Part shown: positions 11,482 through 22,486 of the stretch, piece by piece
How positions within the stretch are numbered: position 1 is the stretch's first letter
Layout of the letters: every line of letters begins with the position of its first letter
DNA from: Cryptomeria japonica
Lineage: Eukaryota; Streptophyta; Pinopsida; Cupressales; Cupressaceae
Direction of reading: 5' to 3'
Assembly: GCF_030272615.1 (NCBI RefSeq)
Contig: NC_081410.1
Coordinates: forward strand, 253,999,533-254,063,532
DNA length: 64,000 bases
Program-made: the position numbers and the translations under genes
The notes under the pieces: model-generated
Database searches by the model: none
Told to the model about the DNA's origin: nothing
The model's input: only the letters and a program-made list of their open reading frames with translations

Positions 11482-13089
11482 TTAGGAATCACCTTGTTCG
11501 TAAATAGGTAAGGGGTCCTTAAAATCTTTATGATCTGCATTTGTCGGGTGATTCCCAACAACAATTTTACTAGTGTCTATGAGATCTTGAATCTCATGCT
11601 TGAGCTTCATGCAGTTGTTTGTGTTATGACCTTTATTTCTATGGTAGTCATAGTATTCATTTTCTCTCCACCATTTTGGTTTGACTTCCAAATCATATGG
11701 CCTATAATTATCTGGTAATGTTATCAGGTTATTTGCCAATAGATTTTTGAAAGCAGATTTGTATGATTCTTCCAGAGGAGTGAATTCACGTCTAGGTTTC
11801 TCTTTGAACCACTCTTTTTCTTTCTTCAGAGGATTTTTTGTTGCCATTTCAGCTGCTTTGAGTGCTTGCATGCCACTAGCCAAGTTGAATATCATGGGCT
11901 TTGAGTTGGTTTTAACAGGGTCTACTACTCTGTCATTAACAACGTTCTTGTTATTGTCTTTGCCATACTTCCAATAATTGTTCTTCTCTTTAGAGCTAGA
12001 TCTCCGTTGTGTTTCTTTCCAATGTGAAATATCTCCTTTCTTTATAATCACATCTTCCATTCAGATAGCATTATCTACCATTTTCTTAAATGATGGGTGC
12101 ACTTGCATTTGGATACTATATTTCAACTCAGGGATTAGATTGTTGACAAATATATTCATTTTCTTAGAATTTGGGATAGGCCGTGAATACCTAGAGAACA
12201 TCTTTCTCCAACGTTGGAGGAAAGTGAGAAAAGGTTCCCCTATTTTTTGTTTGGTATTGCAAAGTTTGATCATAGTAATAGGATGTCGAATGTTATAGGA
12301 TTATTGTTTTAAAAATAGTTGGATTAGTTCCTCAAAAGTTTTTATTCCCTTAGGTAGACTTGAGAACCAATTTATAGCTTGTCCTCCCAAACTCCTTGGA
12401 AAAAGTCGCATGAGATACGTTTGGTCGTGCATGAACTCCATACATAAAGCACAAAATTCTCTGATATGGTCCTGGGGATCTGAGTTACCATCATATTTGT
12501 CAAATTTTGGGATCTCAACTCATGAAGGAAATGAAGGCATGTATAGATTTTTGTCAAACAAAAATGGGCATATTGTCTCCAGAGAATATTATTTTGGGGA
12601 CTTATCCTTATTTTTCAATTATGTGATCTCAGTCTGCAAGGTTTGTAATTGTTTGTGTACCATTATTATAGGTGTTTCTTCCTTTTTAGTAATGAGAGTT
12701 TGAACATCATATCCAGTAGGAAGTTTGGCGCCTTGTTTTACTAGCTCTAGAAAATAGTCTTCTTTTTCTCTAGCCATGATAACCTTCATCATTTTTTGAA
12801 AATCTTTATCATTTTGACATCTATGAATATCTTTTTCTGGAGGTTTAGAGTCTTCAGATTCACTTGATGAGGAATCATTGTCGGTATCATGAATACTGAG
12901 GTTGTCTTTGTTATTTTGTTCTGTTCTAGGTATAGTGGGAGATAAAGGTTCATCATAAATTGGTATCTCTAATGATGAAGGTTTATTAGTCAGAGCATCC
13001 TCTTCATAAAATGGATTATCTTTATATGAAAAGGGTTTCCCTTTTCCTTTGGCATCTTTCTTAAAAGAACTCCTGGTTTGAATAGGCAT
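11482..13089 (-). pseudogene. gag: Element B gag
   Basis: Gag polyprotein in one frame with several stops. The N-terminus (13089-12619) is acidic and low-complexity. The core at about 12560-12070 shows IPKFDKYDGNSDPQDHI, YLMRLFPRSLGGQAINW and LTFLQRWRKMFSRYS, the Ty3/Gypsy retrotransposon gag fold. The C-terminal part (12060-11482) contains YYDYHRNKGHNTNNC, a zinc-knuckle relative in which the first Cys is Tyr. The open frame 12372-12557 is a shadow in another frame. Confidence 0.88.
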
Positions 13090-15251
13090 TTTTATTTATT
13101 GGTGTAACCTAAATTTGTTTGTGATGCAGAAGTCAAGATCAAATTCAGAGCTAGTTGTTCGGTTAACGTATTGTTTGAGAGAAGAAACTAAGATTTAGTC
13201 TGGTTTCAAGAATGATCTATCATGTAAACATTTATCTAAGTTGACTTGAGAGAAGTGACTAAGACTCAGTCTGATTTCAGGAACGATCTATCCTATATAA
13301 GACATTATCTAAGTGACTTAGGTTTGATAAGTAGTTGATTGAACTAGTTGAAAGATGATCGACCAAATCATGCAACACAAATGGTAGAGGTACACTGTCT
13401 TGATCTATTTATGCTCAGGATGATGATAACCAGTATTATACTCATTGTAGACTATTTTAGGAAAGTTTGACTATTCTGGACTGACAAAATCAAAGATCCG
13501 TATGACAGGTTTTACAAGACTAGACGATAGTATGCTAGGTTTAGGATAATGACAATACTGTTTCGTACAAATTGTCGCCTAGTACTGTATGACAGATGGG
13601 TATGTCTAGAATGACAGACTGTTCAGTGCAAAAGCTTATTGTACGACACAGGATACCAGGTAAAATAACAATTCTCAGAACCAGATGACAGACAATCAAA
13701 GCTCGTACAACATAGGATGAACGCTCAAACGACAGACTATTAGGACTGATGGAATATTGTACAACACAGAATATGAACCAAGATGATAAATAAGAAGACT
13801 CGTATGAGTGTTTTTTGGACAAAGGAAAAATTTTGGGTTTTCAATGACTGAGTATGACCAGATTTGAGATGGACTGAGTTTTTGATCACTCACTGACAAT
13901 GATTAGTTTAGGGGTGGACTGAGTTTTTGATAGCTAAGGTATATTAGTTTATGACATGGATAGAGTTTTGACTAGGATAGACTAGTTTTGGACAGAGTTT
14001 CGACTAGGATAGACTAGTTTTGACAGAGTTTCGACTTAGGATGGACTAGTTTTGACACAGACAGAGTTTTTGATCATTGAGTTGTTTCTTGTTTTCTCTA
14101 GTTTTGGTATTCCAGTTTTACTTTGAGGGATGAAAACACAAAAAATAGGTAATATGAATAATAAATCCAATCACAGTATTCAAACCCTACAAAATTTGGT
14201 GAGAGAACAAAACCTTTTCTTGTAGACTCAGGTACACACCCAATAGCTAATCAGAATATGGTTTCTGAGTCTCATGCAATGGATTCTCAATGCCGTATTA
14301 GCTGACTCCAAACACTAATGGGGGCATGAAATGACAAGTATCTTAGGAGAGCTGCTATCTCTCTTACACAAAGATTATCCTCCCTTTTGGAGGTGAACTG
14401 AGTAGCTTCTAATTTTAATTGGAACTAGTAGGAGATCCATTCGGCGAGTTGAGGTATAAACTCAATTAAGAGGTCTTCAAGCCTTGAAAACCAAGGTTTA
14501 ATATACCCGAGGGTACAGAGGAGAGTTATTTCCGAGCACTATTGTTGACTTGATTTTCATTAAATCACATTTATTTTATAGTGGGTTGGAGTACTTGGTG
14601 TTTAGTCATTCCCCTCTCACCAGTCATAATGGCTATAGAGTTATTAGCTCCTCGGGAGAGCAGACCCACTAAAGATGTCCAAATCTCAAACTTAAAGAAA
14701 AGACCTCAAGGGTCTAGATTTCTGATTGTCTATAAAGACAAGAGCATACTCTCCTACCTCTCAGAATTTTCTTAAAACATGAAATACAAATTTTTTCTTT
14801 AACCATATAGCAAGTTAGGTGCCTAAAAAAAATGAATTTAATGAATACACAATGTTTTCTTGAATCTCCTTAGGCAACCTGCAAAGACAACAAATCAGTA
14901 GTCATATTGTCTTTGTGTGACAGGCATAGTCTTCGACAAGCGCTCGGCAAAAAACTGATTAGGCTATGAAAATTCTTCAGATAAATAGATAACCAGATAG
15001 GGTCAGCGTCAATGTAATCAAAATTGAACAAAAAACCTGAAGAATGAAACTTTCTTTTTAACCCAAAAAATAGAGAATCGTACGATCATTCTCACTGACT
15101 CGTACAGTAATTTAAGTTTTTTGTTTTGGCATATAGGAAATGTCGTACGATAATACACAGGAACTGTATGGAAAAAGTTTGAAAAGTCAAAAATCGAAAA
15201 TAAATGAAAATAAACAGTTAGTCTTGGAGGCCGAAAAAAAAGTAGTCTTAT
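13090..15251 (-). other. Element B 5' leader
   Basis: Untranslated leader between PBS and gag with no convincing ORF. It holds short tandem repeats: about 75 bp twice (13172-13310, around GAGAGAAG...CTAAGA), a GTACGACA-type motif scattered over 13500-13760, and a roughly 35-bp unit at 13930-14090 (GACAGAGTTTCGACTAGGAT). The block 14220-14700 resembles the leader of element D at 30960-31510. Confidence 0.7.
13930..14090. repeat. Tandem repeats, about 35-bp unit
   Basis: The motif GACAGAGTTTCGACTAGGAT with GGACTAGTTTT recurs about four times with small changes. It lies in the leader of element B. No coding potential is seen. Confidence 0.7.
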
Positions 15252-15269
15252 GCCCCACGGTGGGCGCCA
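15252..15269 (-). other. Primer-binding site of element B
   Basis: The minus strand reads TGGCGCCCACCGTGGGGC, four bases from the LTR end. TGGCGCC-type PBS sequences are common in plant Ty3/Gypsy elements of the Tat group. I have not assigned the tRNA. Confidence 0.85.
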
Positions 15270-15273
15270 AAAA

Positions 15274-16451
15274 TGTGTGTGTGAAAAAGTGAAATAAGTT
15301 TGTAAGCTACAAGCACAACACTTCAATTAAGTCATTACATGTCGGGTTAGACAGATATAAGCATGAATATGAAAACCATTACAAATCGACTAATTGCCTT
15401 CTAAAAGATGTGAGTATAAGATTGCTCTCAAATTTGTATAAGCAATACCAGTGACTAGACTACACCAAGACGAAGGATTTAATCTATATGAGCATGAGAT
15501 TAAGCTAAGTGGATGCAATATGGATGAAAGATTCAAGCAATAACGAATTCAAGCAATATGGATTCAAGAAATATGTATTCAAGCAATCATAAGTAAAATA
15601 AATATGCAAAAGGCTAAACTAAGATGCAAATAATCTCAAAAAGAAAGCACAATATATTCAATGACTCCAGAGCGAAAAGTATATAATAATAAATCTCTAG
15701 GATGTTTTGAATGAGAGATGAAGGCTGAATTTATAGAGAATTACAAGAGAGATCAAGAAAAAGCACAATTTAGGATTAATTGAAATAATTGAGAAATCAG
15801 ATTCAGTTAACCTTGAGATAGATTCCAATTATAGCTTAATTGAAATGCATTCAGATAAGAAGTTCAAGTTGCATTAGAAATAAGAATTAATTAATTCCAT
15901 GCATTTGTGATAAAAATAGATAATTCTTTGATTTATTCAATAAAAGAGTCTTTTCAATGCAACTAAAGTTCTTTTTCTAAAAAGCTTTGAGTTCCAATTT
16001 TAGAGAAAGCAATTAAATTCCTTTTAATTGTTTTTCTGATTTCAAGTTAATCTCAATTTAGAAAAAGAAATAATATCTCAAATTTGATTTCTCTCAATTC
16101 AATTATTTTATTTTATTTTCAATTTAACTCTTGCTTTGTGATTAATTCCTCTTTTGTAATAAATTAATTCCTTTTTTGCATGATTGAATGGCAAATTTAT
16201 TAATTAATTAAATATGCAAGGATATTTAATAAATTAAATACGATAATTGATCAAAAAGATATTCTTGGAATGATTTAATTAATTAAATAAATATTTAATT
16301 AATATAGAGTTATTGATTTGCCATGTAATATTTGATGATTGAAGAATTAATTATGTGCTCAAGATTGAATTAATTGCCTTTGGTTAGGACCTTGGTGATG
16401 TTGTCGAGATTAGGGGCCCATGGTTTAGATGACCATTTTTAGGGTATTACA
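15274..16451 (-). repeat. 5' LTR of element B (1178 bp)
   Basis: On the minus strand it begins TGTAATACCCTAAAAATGG and ends CACACACA, next to the PBS. Its partner is outside the window. A minus-strand TATA box (CTCTATAAATTC) lies at 15728-15738. The U3 start (16190-16320) is very AT-rich with TTAATTAA-type inverted repeats, as in D and E. Right flank is ATGAG (possible TSD, partner outside). Confidence 0.83.
15728..15738 (-). promoter_or_regulatory. TATA box in 5' LTR of element B
   Basis: CTATAAATTC on the minus strand, about 460 bp from the PBS-side end of the LTR. It would drive the element's own RNA. Assigned by motif and place only. Confidence 0.5.
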
Positions 16452-16831
16452 ATGAGCGGTGATTTTTACCATTTCCATAGTCACTCAGTGAATCAAATGT
16501 GGACCCTGAGTGCCACATTAGCCATCAGTGACCGTCAGATTTTCATAATGGCTTGATCAGATGACCATGTTTTAAAGCTCGATTAAGCTTTTCAAGGGGC
16601 TATATAGAGAGATTTTATGCATCTATCTTCACATGAATCTCTCAGATTGACAATCATTTTTCAAACTCATAGTAAATGTTAGCATTCAAATCTCTCTACA
16701 CGCAATGGTTGTTGACAGGATGGTCAAGACAATCTTTTGCTCGGTCAGCGACTGAATCAGATCAAATTTTGATCCCAGCAACTAGAGGACTCAGATATTA
16801 CTCCAGAAATGACTCTAAAGGTATATTTTAG
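16452..16831 (+). repeat. Element C 5' LTR, first visible part
   Basis: Non-coding sequence with a clear TATA box (GGGCTATATAGAGAG, near 16599-16608). It is the left flank of D, and 16827-16831 is the TTTAG copy used as D's TSD. The sequence continues at 33036. Confidence 0.65.
16599..16608 (+). promoter_or_regulatory. TATA box in LTR of element C
   Basis: CTATATAGAG on the plus strand in the truncated LTR. Plus-strand direction agrees with the PBS and ORF of C further right. Confidence 0.5.
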
Positions 16832-17616
16832 TGTTTATGGTGAAAATGGATACAACAATATTGAAAGACTAAATAGATTCAACCACAAAACCCTAGCCTA
16901 ACAACAACAAAGATCCACCATAACATATGAAGATTACCTAAGACAATGCAAATCAAATGAAATCACAAAGATTATACCATCACATGTCCAATAGGGTTTG
17001 GATCTCCATTCTTCCTATCTCCATTGATCTTGCTTGATATATTTGCTCTTAGATTTTATGTGCACAAGAGCTCAACAAAGAACAGAATGTGGTTGCAAGT
17101 AGGATCTCATATGAAAAGTGTAGTGTAGTCAAGTAGTAGTTAGTTTGATTCATTAGCTAGGTAGTTAGTTAGGGTTTGATAATGAAGGAAGCATCTCCTT
17201 ATATAGAAGACACAAGATGAAATGGAGGGATAAGATTGAGAGATGTAAAAGGAGGTCAGCTATGATTAGAGGGTAGGTAGAGAAAATAATAAAATAATGA
17301 AAGGGGTAGGTAGTGTATGAATTAAGACATGTGTCATGGGTAGAAAAGGCTAATGAATTAATTAAATAAATAAAGATTTATTTAATTAATAGAAGAAGTG
17401 GGATCAATTAAATAAATAAGATATTTATTTAATTTAGGAAAAGGGATAATTTAAATAAATAAATGTATTTATTTAAATGAGAAATAAGGCTAGAAGAGGA
17501 TAAATGAATTAATTAAATAAATAAAGATTTATTTAATTAATGGAAGAATTAGGCTAAAATAATTAAATAAATAAAGATATTTATTTAATTAGACATGACA
17601 ATTTTAGGTGTCTACA
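16832..17616 (-). repeat. 3' LTR of element D
   Basis: Begins TGTTTATGG and ends GTCTACA on the plus strand; same length as 32246-33030. The region 17353-17590 holds five AT-rich inverted repeats built on TTAATTAAATAAAT. A TATA box, TCTATATAAGGAG on the minus strand, lies at 17196-17208. Confidence 0.96.
17353..17590. repeat. Array of AT-rich hairpins in U3 of element D
   Basis: Five successive palindromic units such as AATTAAATAAATAAG/ATATTTATTTAATT lie within 240 bp, near the element's 5' (U3) edge. The same array is present at 32769-33004 in the other LTR. Each can form a hairpin in single-stranded DNA or RNA. Confidence 0.8.
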
Positions 17617-17632
17617 TTTTGCCCCTCTTTGA
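17617..17632 (-). other. Polypurine tract of element D
   Basis: The minus strand reads CAAAGAGGGGCAAAA directly before the 3' LTR. Element E has the matching AAAAGGGGCAAAA at its own LTR edge (37248-37260). Confidence 0.83.
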
Positions 17633-17870
17633 GACAATGTGGCTTGTCGCGTTGTTTCAAAGAAGATAAGATGCACTAATACAAAGTTGCCCCAAGATGG
17701 GAATGATATGCCCCCTCAAGAGATTGGATGAAAATGTCTGGAAAGATCATAGACAATCTCTTGATAAGAAAGAAAGGCTAGAATGGACTAACTGGCTAGA
17801 ATAGAGTGACAGAGTCACGGAATAAAGAAGACTAACTCGGGAGACGAGGGCGAGGGAGAGGGCTAGGATA

Positions 17871-17880
17871 GTCTATAAGA
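17871..17880 (+). promoter_or_regulatory. Possible TATA box of the antisense PMD gene in D
   Basis: GTCTATAAGA on the plus strand, about 100 bp before the first ATG (17972). Element E has a better box at the equivalent place (37711). Pyrimidine/purine-rich GAGAGAAAAG sequence follows. The region 17633-17971 otherwise has no gene. Confidence 0.4.
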
Positions 17881-18149
17881 TAGACCACGAGGGAAAAACA
17901 TCCTCATTGTCATCCACACATCCAAGAGAGAAAAGTGCAAAGAGAGAAAAGAGTAGCAGTAGTTAGCAACAATGGCTTTGGTTCATAGATTCAACCACGT
18001 TCGCCAATTCCAGAGGCTAGCAGAGGTAGGAGAGCTAGTAAGTACCACAAAACCTCCTTGTACTTTGTTATATTTATTGTTGTCATTAATGCATGCTAGA
18101 AAGGGTAATAAATGCACTCTAGGATAGGGTCCAAAAAAATGTCAAAAAC

Positions 18150-18435
18150 ATCCAGGCGCGTCTACGTTGGTGCCAGGCGCATCTATGCTCGCTAGGCGCA
18201 TCTACATTGGTGCTAGGCGCGTCAATGTTAGGAAAAGCGTCAGTGCAGAATGTGGTTGCGTCTGTGTCATGCAGGCGCGTCTGTGAAATTGAAGCATGTC
18301 TGTGGAAGGGAGGCACGTCTATGCAGAGCATAGGCACGTCTATGTTTTTTAGGTGCGTTTGTGTAGAGCAAACGCGTTTATGTAGTCTCGAAGCGCGTTT
18401 ATGTCATGAAAGCGTGTTTGTGTCTTCAAGGTCCA
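18150..18435 (+). repeat. Minisatellite with GGCGCGTCTATG core
   Basis: About a dozen degenerate copies of a roughly 20-bp unit with core GGCGCGTCTATG or GCGTTTATG. It is CpG-rich in otherwise AT-rich DNA. The same core occurs in sense orientation in the gag-pol leader of D (minus strand, 30490-30690 and 31890-32140). Confidence 0.78.
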
Positions 18436-18522
18436 AATTGACAGTTCTGTGATGAACATACGCTGTCGATTGGATAAGCTGCTGAGAAGATACCCTCTAG
18501 GGAAGACTAGGATAGGTCAAGG

Positions 18523-18840
18523 CACTTTGTGATGAACAGTGAGTACCAAGACATAGAGAGTACTTTGTGATGAACAGGGAGTACAAATATGAGCAGCACT
18601 TTGTGATGAACAGTGAGTGCAAATGTGAGCAGCACTTTGTGATGAACAGGGAGTGCAAATGTGAGTAGCACTTTGTGATGAATAGGGAGTGCAAAACACG
18701 TAGTACTTTGTGATGAACAGTGAGTACCACTAGGATAAAAAGCAACACTTTGTGATGAACAGTGAGTGTCACTAGGATAGAGTATCATATGTATGTAGAT
18801 AAAAAGTAGCATTTTGTGATGAACAGTGAATGCCACTATG
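18523..18840 (+). repeat. 36-bp tandem repeats, core ACTTTGTGATGAACAG
   Basis: Eight copies of the core CACTTTGTGATGAACAGTGA begin at 18523, 18561, 18597, 18633, 18669, 18704, 18746 and 18810. The period is 35-38 bp in the middle and longer at the right end. A related half unit lies at 18449. It fills the second half of the proposed intron. Reading frames through it on either strand are repeat artefacts. Confidence 0.88.
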
Positions 18841-20804
18841 ACTGACATGATTGTTTTGATTGACTGTAGGAGTATCTACCTATGCTAGAGTCATGGGAGA
18901 GATTCCCATCAACTCAGAGGTTGCAACCTGGGTTGATAGCTGAGGACCGAGCTACGATTGAGGCTATGGGATTGAGACATATTTTGTATGTGCTTGAGTT
19001 TCAGGTGAACATGGGGTTGCTGACTACACTGGCTGAGAGATGGCACTCTGAGACTTGCATGTTCCACTTGACGATGGGGGAGATGACAGTCACCCTGGAG
19101 GATGTATACAGGATTCTATAGATACTGATCAATGGGGAGCTGATTCATTACAATGGAGACGAAGACAAGGATGCCCTGAGATGAGTATTCCAGGATCTGG
19201 GATTGGAGATGAGGGCAAGACACGTGGCATGGCATACCATGACCGCGACAGGATTAGCACTACTAGCAGTGGTAGGAGGAGTGATCAGTGGGTTCTTGTG
19301 TCCGGATAGAGTGACACGAGGGTTGGCTGTGGGTTGGGGGAGCACATTGGAGACACTGGTGACACAGCACACCAGATATGCCTGGGAACCGTGTGTGCTA
19401 GCACACTTATACTATGAGCTTTATTAGTTTGTTTATCATGGATCCGTAGGATTGGGCTACGGGGTTACATTGCTATAGGTGTGGGCATATGAGCATCTGC
19501 TAGTGACATGACCTATACACTTCAAGCACAAAGGTCATGGAAGCAGTTTCATGCATTTGTACGATATGATCACCTCACAACCACGGATTGGCAGGTTGGA
19601 GTATTGGCGGTGGGCTATAGATGAGATTGATATGGTTATATGGAGGCCATACCTGGGATGTGAGCAATGGGAGGATGATGTAGTAGAGCTACCCTACACC
19701 TTCTGGAGTAGGTATTTGATTGGATGGATGCCCTATGTACTGGAGAGGCAGCTGGTGGACAGGGTGGGTAGGCAGTTTGGCAGGATCCAGTGGATGCCAC
19801 GGGGTTTAGGCATGTACGCACGGATGATCAGGGTTCAGATGCACTTTGGGCCGTTATTGTCATATGATCAGGCTATTACACAGCTAGTGGAGATGATTCC
19901 CTTACCCTGGGATATGTGGCCAGAGATTGAGGATGTCGGCATGGATGCAAAGTACACAGCGTATTGGGCCGAGCTTCCATTTCCACGCCTGACAGATCTA
20001 GGAGAGCCACTAGATGGTGATGGTGGTGGGGATGGTGATGATGATGGAGATGATGGGGGTAGAGACTGATGGAGGAGGCAGGGTGCAGTCAGAGAGAGGA
20101 GGGTAGCACCACAAAGGGAGGGGGGAGAGGAGAGACATGCTCGGGTGGTTAGGGGTCACGATGGATTGCTGCTATAGGTGCCAGCAACACAGGGTCCCAC
20201 ATAGGTGCAGGGACAAGGACAGAGGCAGGTACAGCCATCGGTATAGGCACAGGCACAAGGAGAGGCACTCGTACAGGGGGAGCCATAGGTAGAGGCATAG
20301 GGGGAGGCACAGGGGGCCGAGGCAGAGGAGGATGAGCTGGTTGAGCTGAGGGAGATCTGCCAGGGACAGGCAGATGAGATTCAAGACTTGGAGAGGGAGA
20401 GGGATAGACTTAGGAGGTGGCTCAAAGATACTGAGTGGGAGCGAGACCAGGCTATACAACGCTACACTGAGGCTGAGACAGCACTGAGGGCTAGGAGGTA
20501 GGTGGCAGAGGACACAGGGGTTGGATATTCCTATGTTCTACGAGCAGGGGAGGAGATCGCTTACTACCGGGATCTCTATTATGGTGCAGTGCCAGTTGAT
20601 CAGCGGACCAGGAGCTTCCAGAGACCATCACATACAGTGACAGCTACGGGAGGGAGCCAAAGGAGGCAGGCATCTAGCGGTGGGGTTATGGGTCCTCCAC
20701 CACCACCAGATAGAGGGGGTAGGAGAGATGATCCTGAGGTGAGTCCTTCCAGGGCTCAGATTCTATCAAGGCCAAGTGGCTCCGAGGGAGGGAGTTCATC
20801 ATAG

Positions 20805-22486
20805 CCGTAGAGGGCTCCCTATGTATCAGTATTGTACCATTTTTGTATGATGATGTAGACACCTATGGGTGATTGTAGCCATATGATTTTGACATCATTG
20901 TTTCATGACACTTTATATATATATATGAGATGATTCATCTTTGTGGCAGCTATATGCATGTGTACCTATGTGATGAGATGTTTAATGATGTATGTTTTAT
21001 GTGATGGTTATGATATGGATGCAAATATGTACATGATGAAATGCAATATTTTTTTTTATTTTTTTTTAATAATGTTTTTAATATATTATGCAAATGCAAT
21101 TGTGAATGTATGGAATGCAAATGAATATGATAATGCAAATGATTATTTACATGATGAGAATGTAAAATGTGCTAATATGTGTTGTGTGCAGGACGTGATG
21201 CATGTATGTATGAAATGTTTATATGTGGTAATGCAGGTGAATATACATGAAATGCAAATATTTTTGGTGTGCCATTATACTCAGTCATATGATAGCAGGC
21301 TACTCGGACTTGAGAAGGATGATGGAGGTCAATCAAGAAATGGGGATGGAAGATAGAAGATATGAAAGTGAAAGAGCTTCTTGTTCGTTATCATCATTGA
21401 GCTTTATTATGGAAAGTAGGTTATGACAATCAAGGCATATGTTTGACCCAGAAAGTCATTGTACCTATTTGCATGGAGATAAGATAGTCATAAACAAGGA
21501 ATGCCCCAGTTCATACTAGACTCTCAGTGTCCTCATATCCTTGGACAAGTCATAGCATTACTAAGAGACAATCCACAGACAGCAAAGAAAAAAAAAAAAG
21601 GTGACAATACCCCATCCTCGCTTTTCTAGTCAAAGACATCCTGGAAAAGCTAAAAGATATGTACCCAAAAGATAAAAATTAAAAGAAAACCAAGACTCGG
21701 CACCAAAATTCACTATATTCCTCAAGTTTAGTGTCTCTTGTCACTTGTATAAGTCTTATTTGATTGTGGTCACAATGTTTACTTTCACAAAAAGGATAGA
21801 TAGCACTGAACCATAATGTTGTCTGAGTCTGTTGAAAGATTTGATTTGTTGAAGCACATTGTTGCTGCTGTGTCTTACTAAAACTGACTGAATCCATGAA
21901 ACTAATACTTTATTGTGAATAAGATGGAACTTTATTGTAGATTGTCGATGCAAGTGTTGGTTTATTGTGGATTGTGTGCGGATAGACTGAAGAAAAGTAG
22001 AAGAAATTGTACTCCTTGAAACATGTGATGCTCTTAGTTCCACACCCATTACTAGACTTAGGATTAGCCTTAGCCACAGATAGGATCTAATTTATTATGG
22101 ATGGAAAGGGATGGAAAGGAAGGTTTATTATGAATGGCTAACCAATCTTGGGTAGATCAATAACAAGCCATGATGGGAATGGGTAAGTTTATTATGAACG
22201 AATAGGTTGTGATTGTGTGCAAAGTGAAAAGATGAAAGTGAATCCTGAAGGAGGGAGGAGCAATGTCTCTACGCATGGCACTGGTGACCCAGTTTTCACC
22301 ATGGTACTTGCCTAGGACACCACCGAAGTGGTTTTCACCGTTGCAAGAAAATGTTTTTCTTTACTTTTTTTAATTTTTCAATGTTTTTTTTGTGTCACAA
22401 GGCACCCATTTGCCAGGTTTTCACCAAGTAACGATTTTTTGTTTTATGATTTTTTTTGTATTTTTGAATTAGGATACTCTGAAGAG
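20805..22486. other. Spacer between PMD gene and pol in D
   Basis: No gene seen. A (TA)n run lies near 20915. The stretch 20940-21290 is low-complexity with repeated ATGCAAATG. T-rich tracts at 22350-22470 follow the end of pol. The part after the PMD stop resembles 41750-41990 in element E, so the spacer is an inherited part of the element. Confidence 0.7.

Larger units (their letters stand above)
5865..16451 (-). mobile_element. Element B: Ty3/Gypsy (Tat-like) retrotransposon, interrupted by A
   Basis: Reading right to left: 5' LTR (15274-16451), PBS, 2-kb leader, gag, protease, linker, RT, RNase H, archaeal-type RNase H and integrase up to the Copia insertion at 5864/5865. The rest of integrase, any extra ORF and the 3' LTR are left of the window. 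Gag is in one frame, protease to RT-RNase H in another, and the second RNase H with integrase returns to the first, so at least two frameshifts have occurred. It is more decayed than D. Confidence 0.92.
18038..18869 (+). other. Proposed intron of the PMD gene in D
   Basis: Donor GTAAGT follows codon 22 (CTA), and the acceptor TTGACTGTAG ends at 18869. Both sides are phase 0, so splicing joins GEL to EYLPM and keeps frame. The 832 bp are filled by two tandem-repeat arrays and have no coding signal. The splice is inferred from consensus only. Confidence 0.5.
17972..20804 (+). pseudogene. Antisense PMD (plant mobile domain) gene of element D
   Basis: An extra gene opposite in direction to gag-pol. 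Proposed exon 1 is 17972-18037 (22 codons from MALVHRF), exon 2 is 18870-20804. In exon 2 the PMD family pattern is visible: WHSETCMFHLTMGEMTVTL (about 19040-19100), then the VAWHTM...GFLCPDRV segment (19215-19305), and a third conserved block at 19551-20000. A Q/E-rich linker, a coiled coil (about 20340-20490) and the tail AYYRDLYYGAVP follow. The whole exon is one frame with no indel, yet has TAG at 19119, 19425, 19476, 20175, 20202, 20244, 20286, 20298 and 20499 and TGA at 19182, 19509 and 20067. PMD proteins such as MAIN and MAIL1 act in plant nuclei; the function in this element is unknown. Confidence 0.8.

Noticed and set aside
12372-12557. 61-aa minus-strand ORF within gag of B
   Set aside because: It is a shadow; the real gag core runs in the neighbouring frame here.
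15018-15326. 102-aa minus-strand ORF near the PBS of B
   Set aside because: Runs across the PBS and the LTR edge, so it cannot be a normal gene.
18523-18840. Regular repeats that look like a CRISPR array
   Set aside because: Spacer parts are themselves repeats of each other, the unit is not palindromic and the context is a plant retroelement.
18497-18848. Overlapping minus-strand ORFs rich in LFITKC/VHHKVL repeats
   Set aside because: They are translations of the 36-bp tandem repeat, whose period is a multiple of three; no start context or family match.
20943-21356. 137-aa plus-strand ORF with many Met, Cys and Asn
   Set aside because: Low-complexity ATGCAAATG repeats in the spacer of D; no domain.
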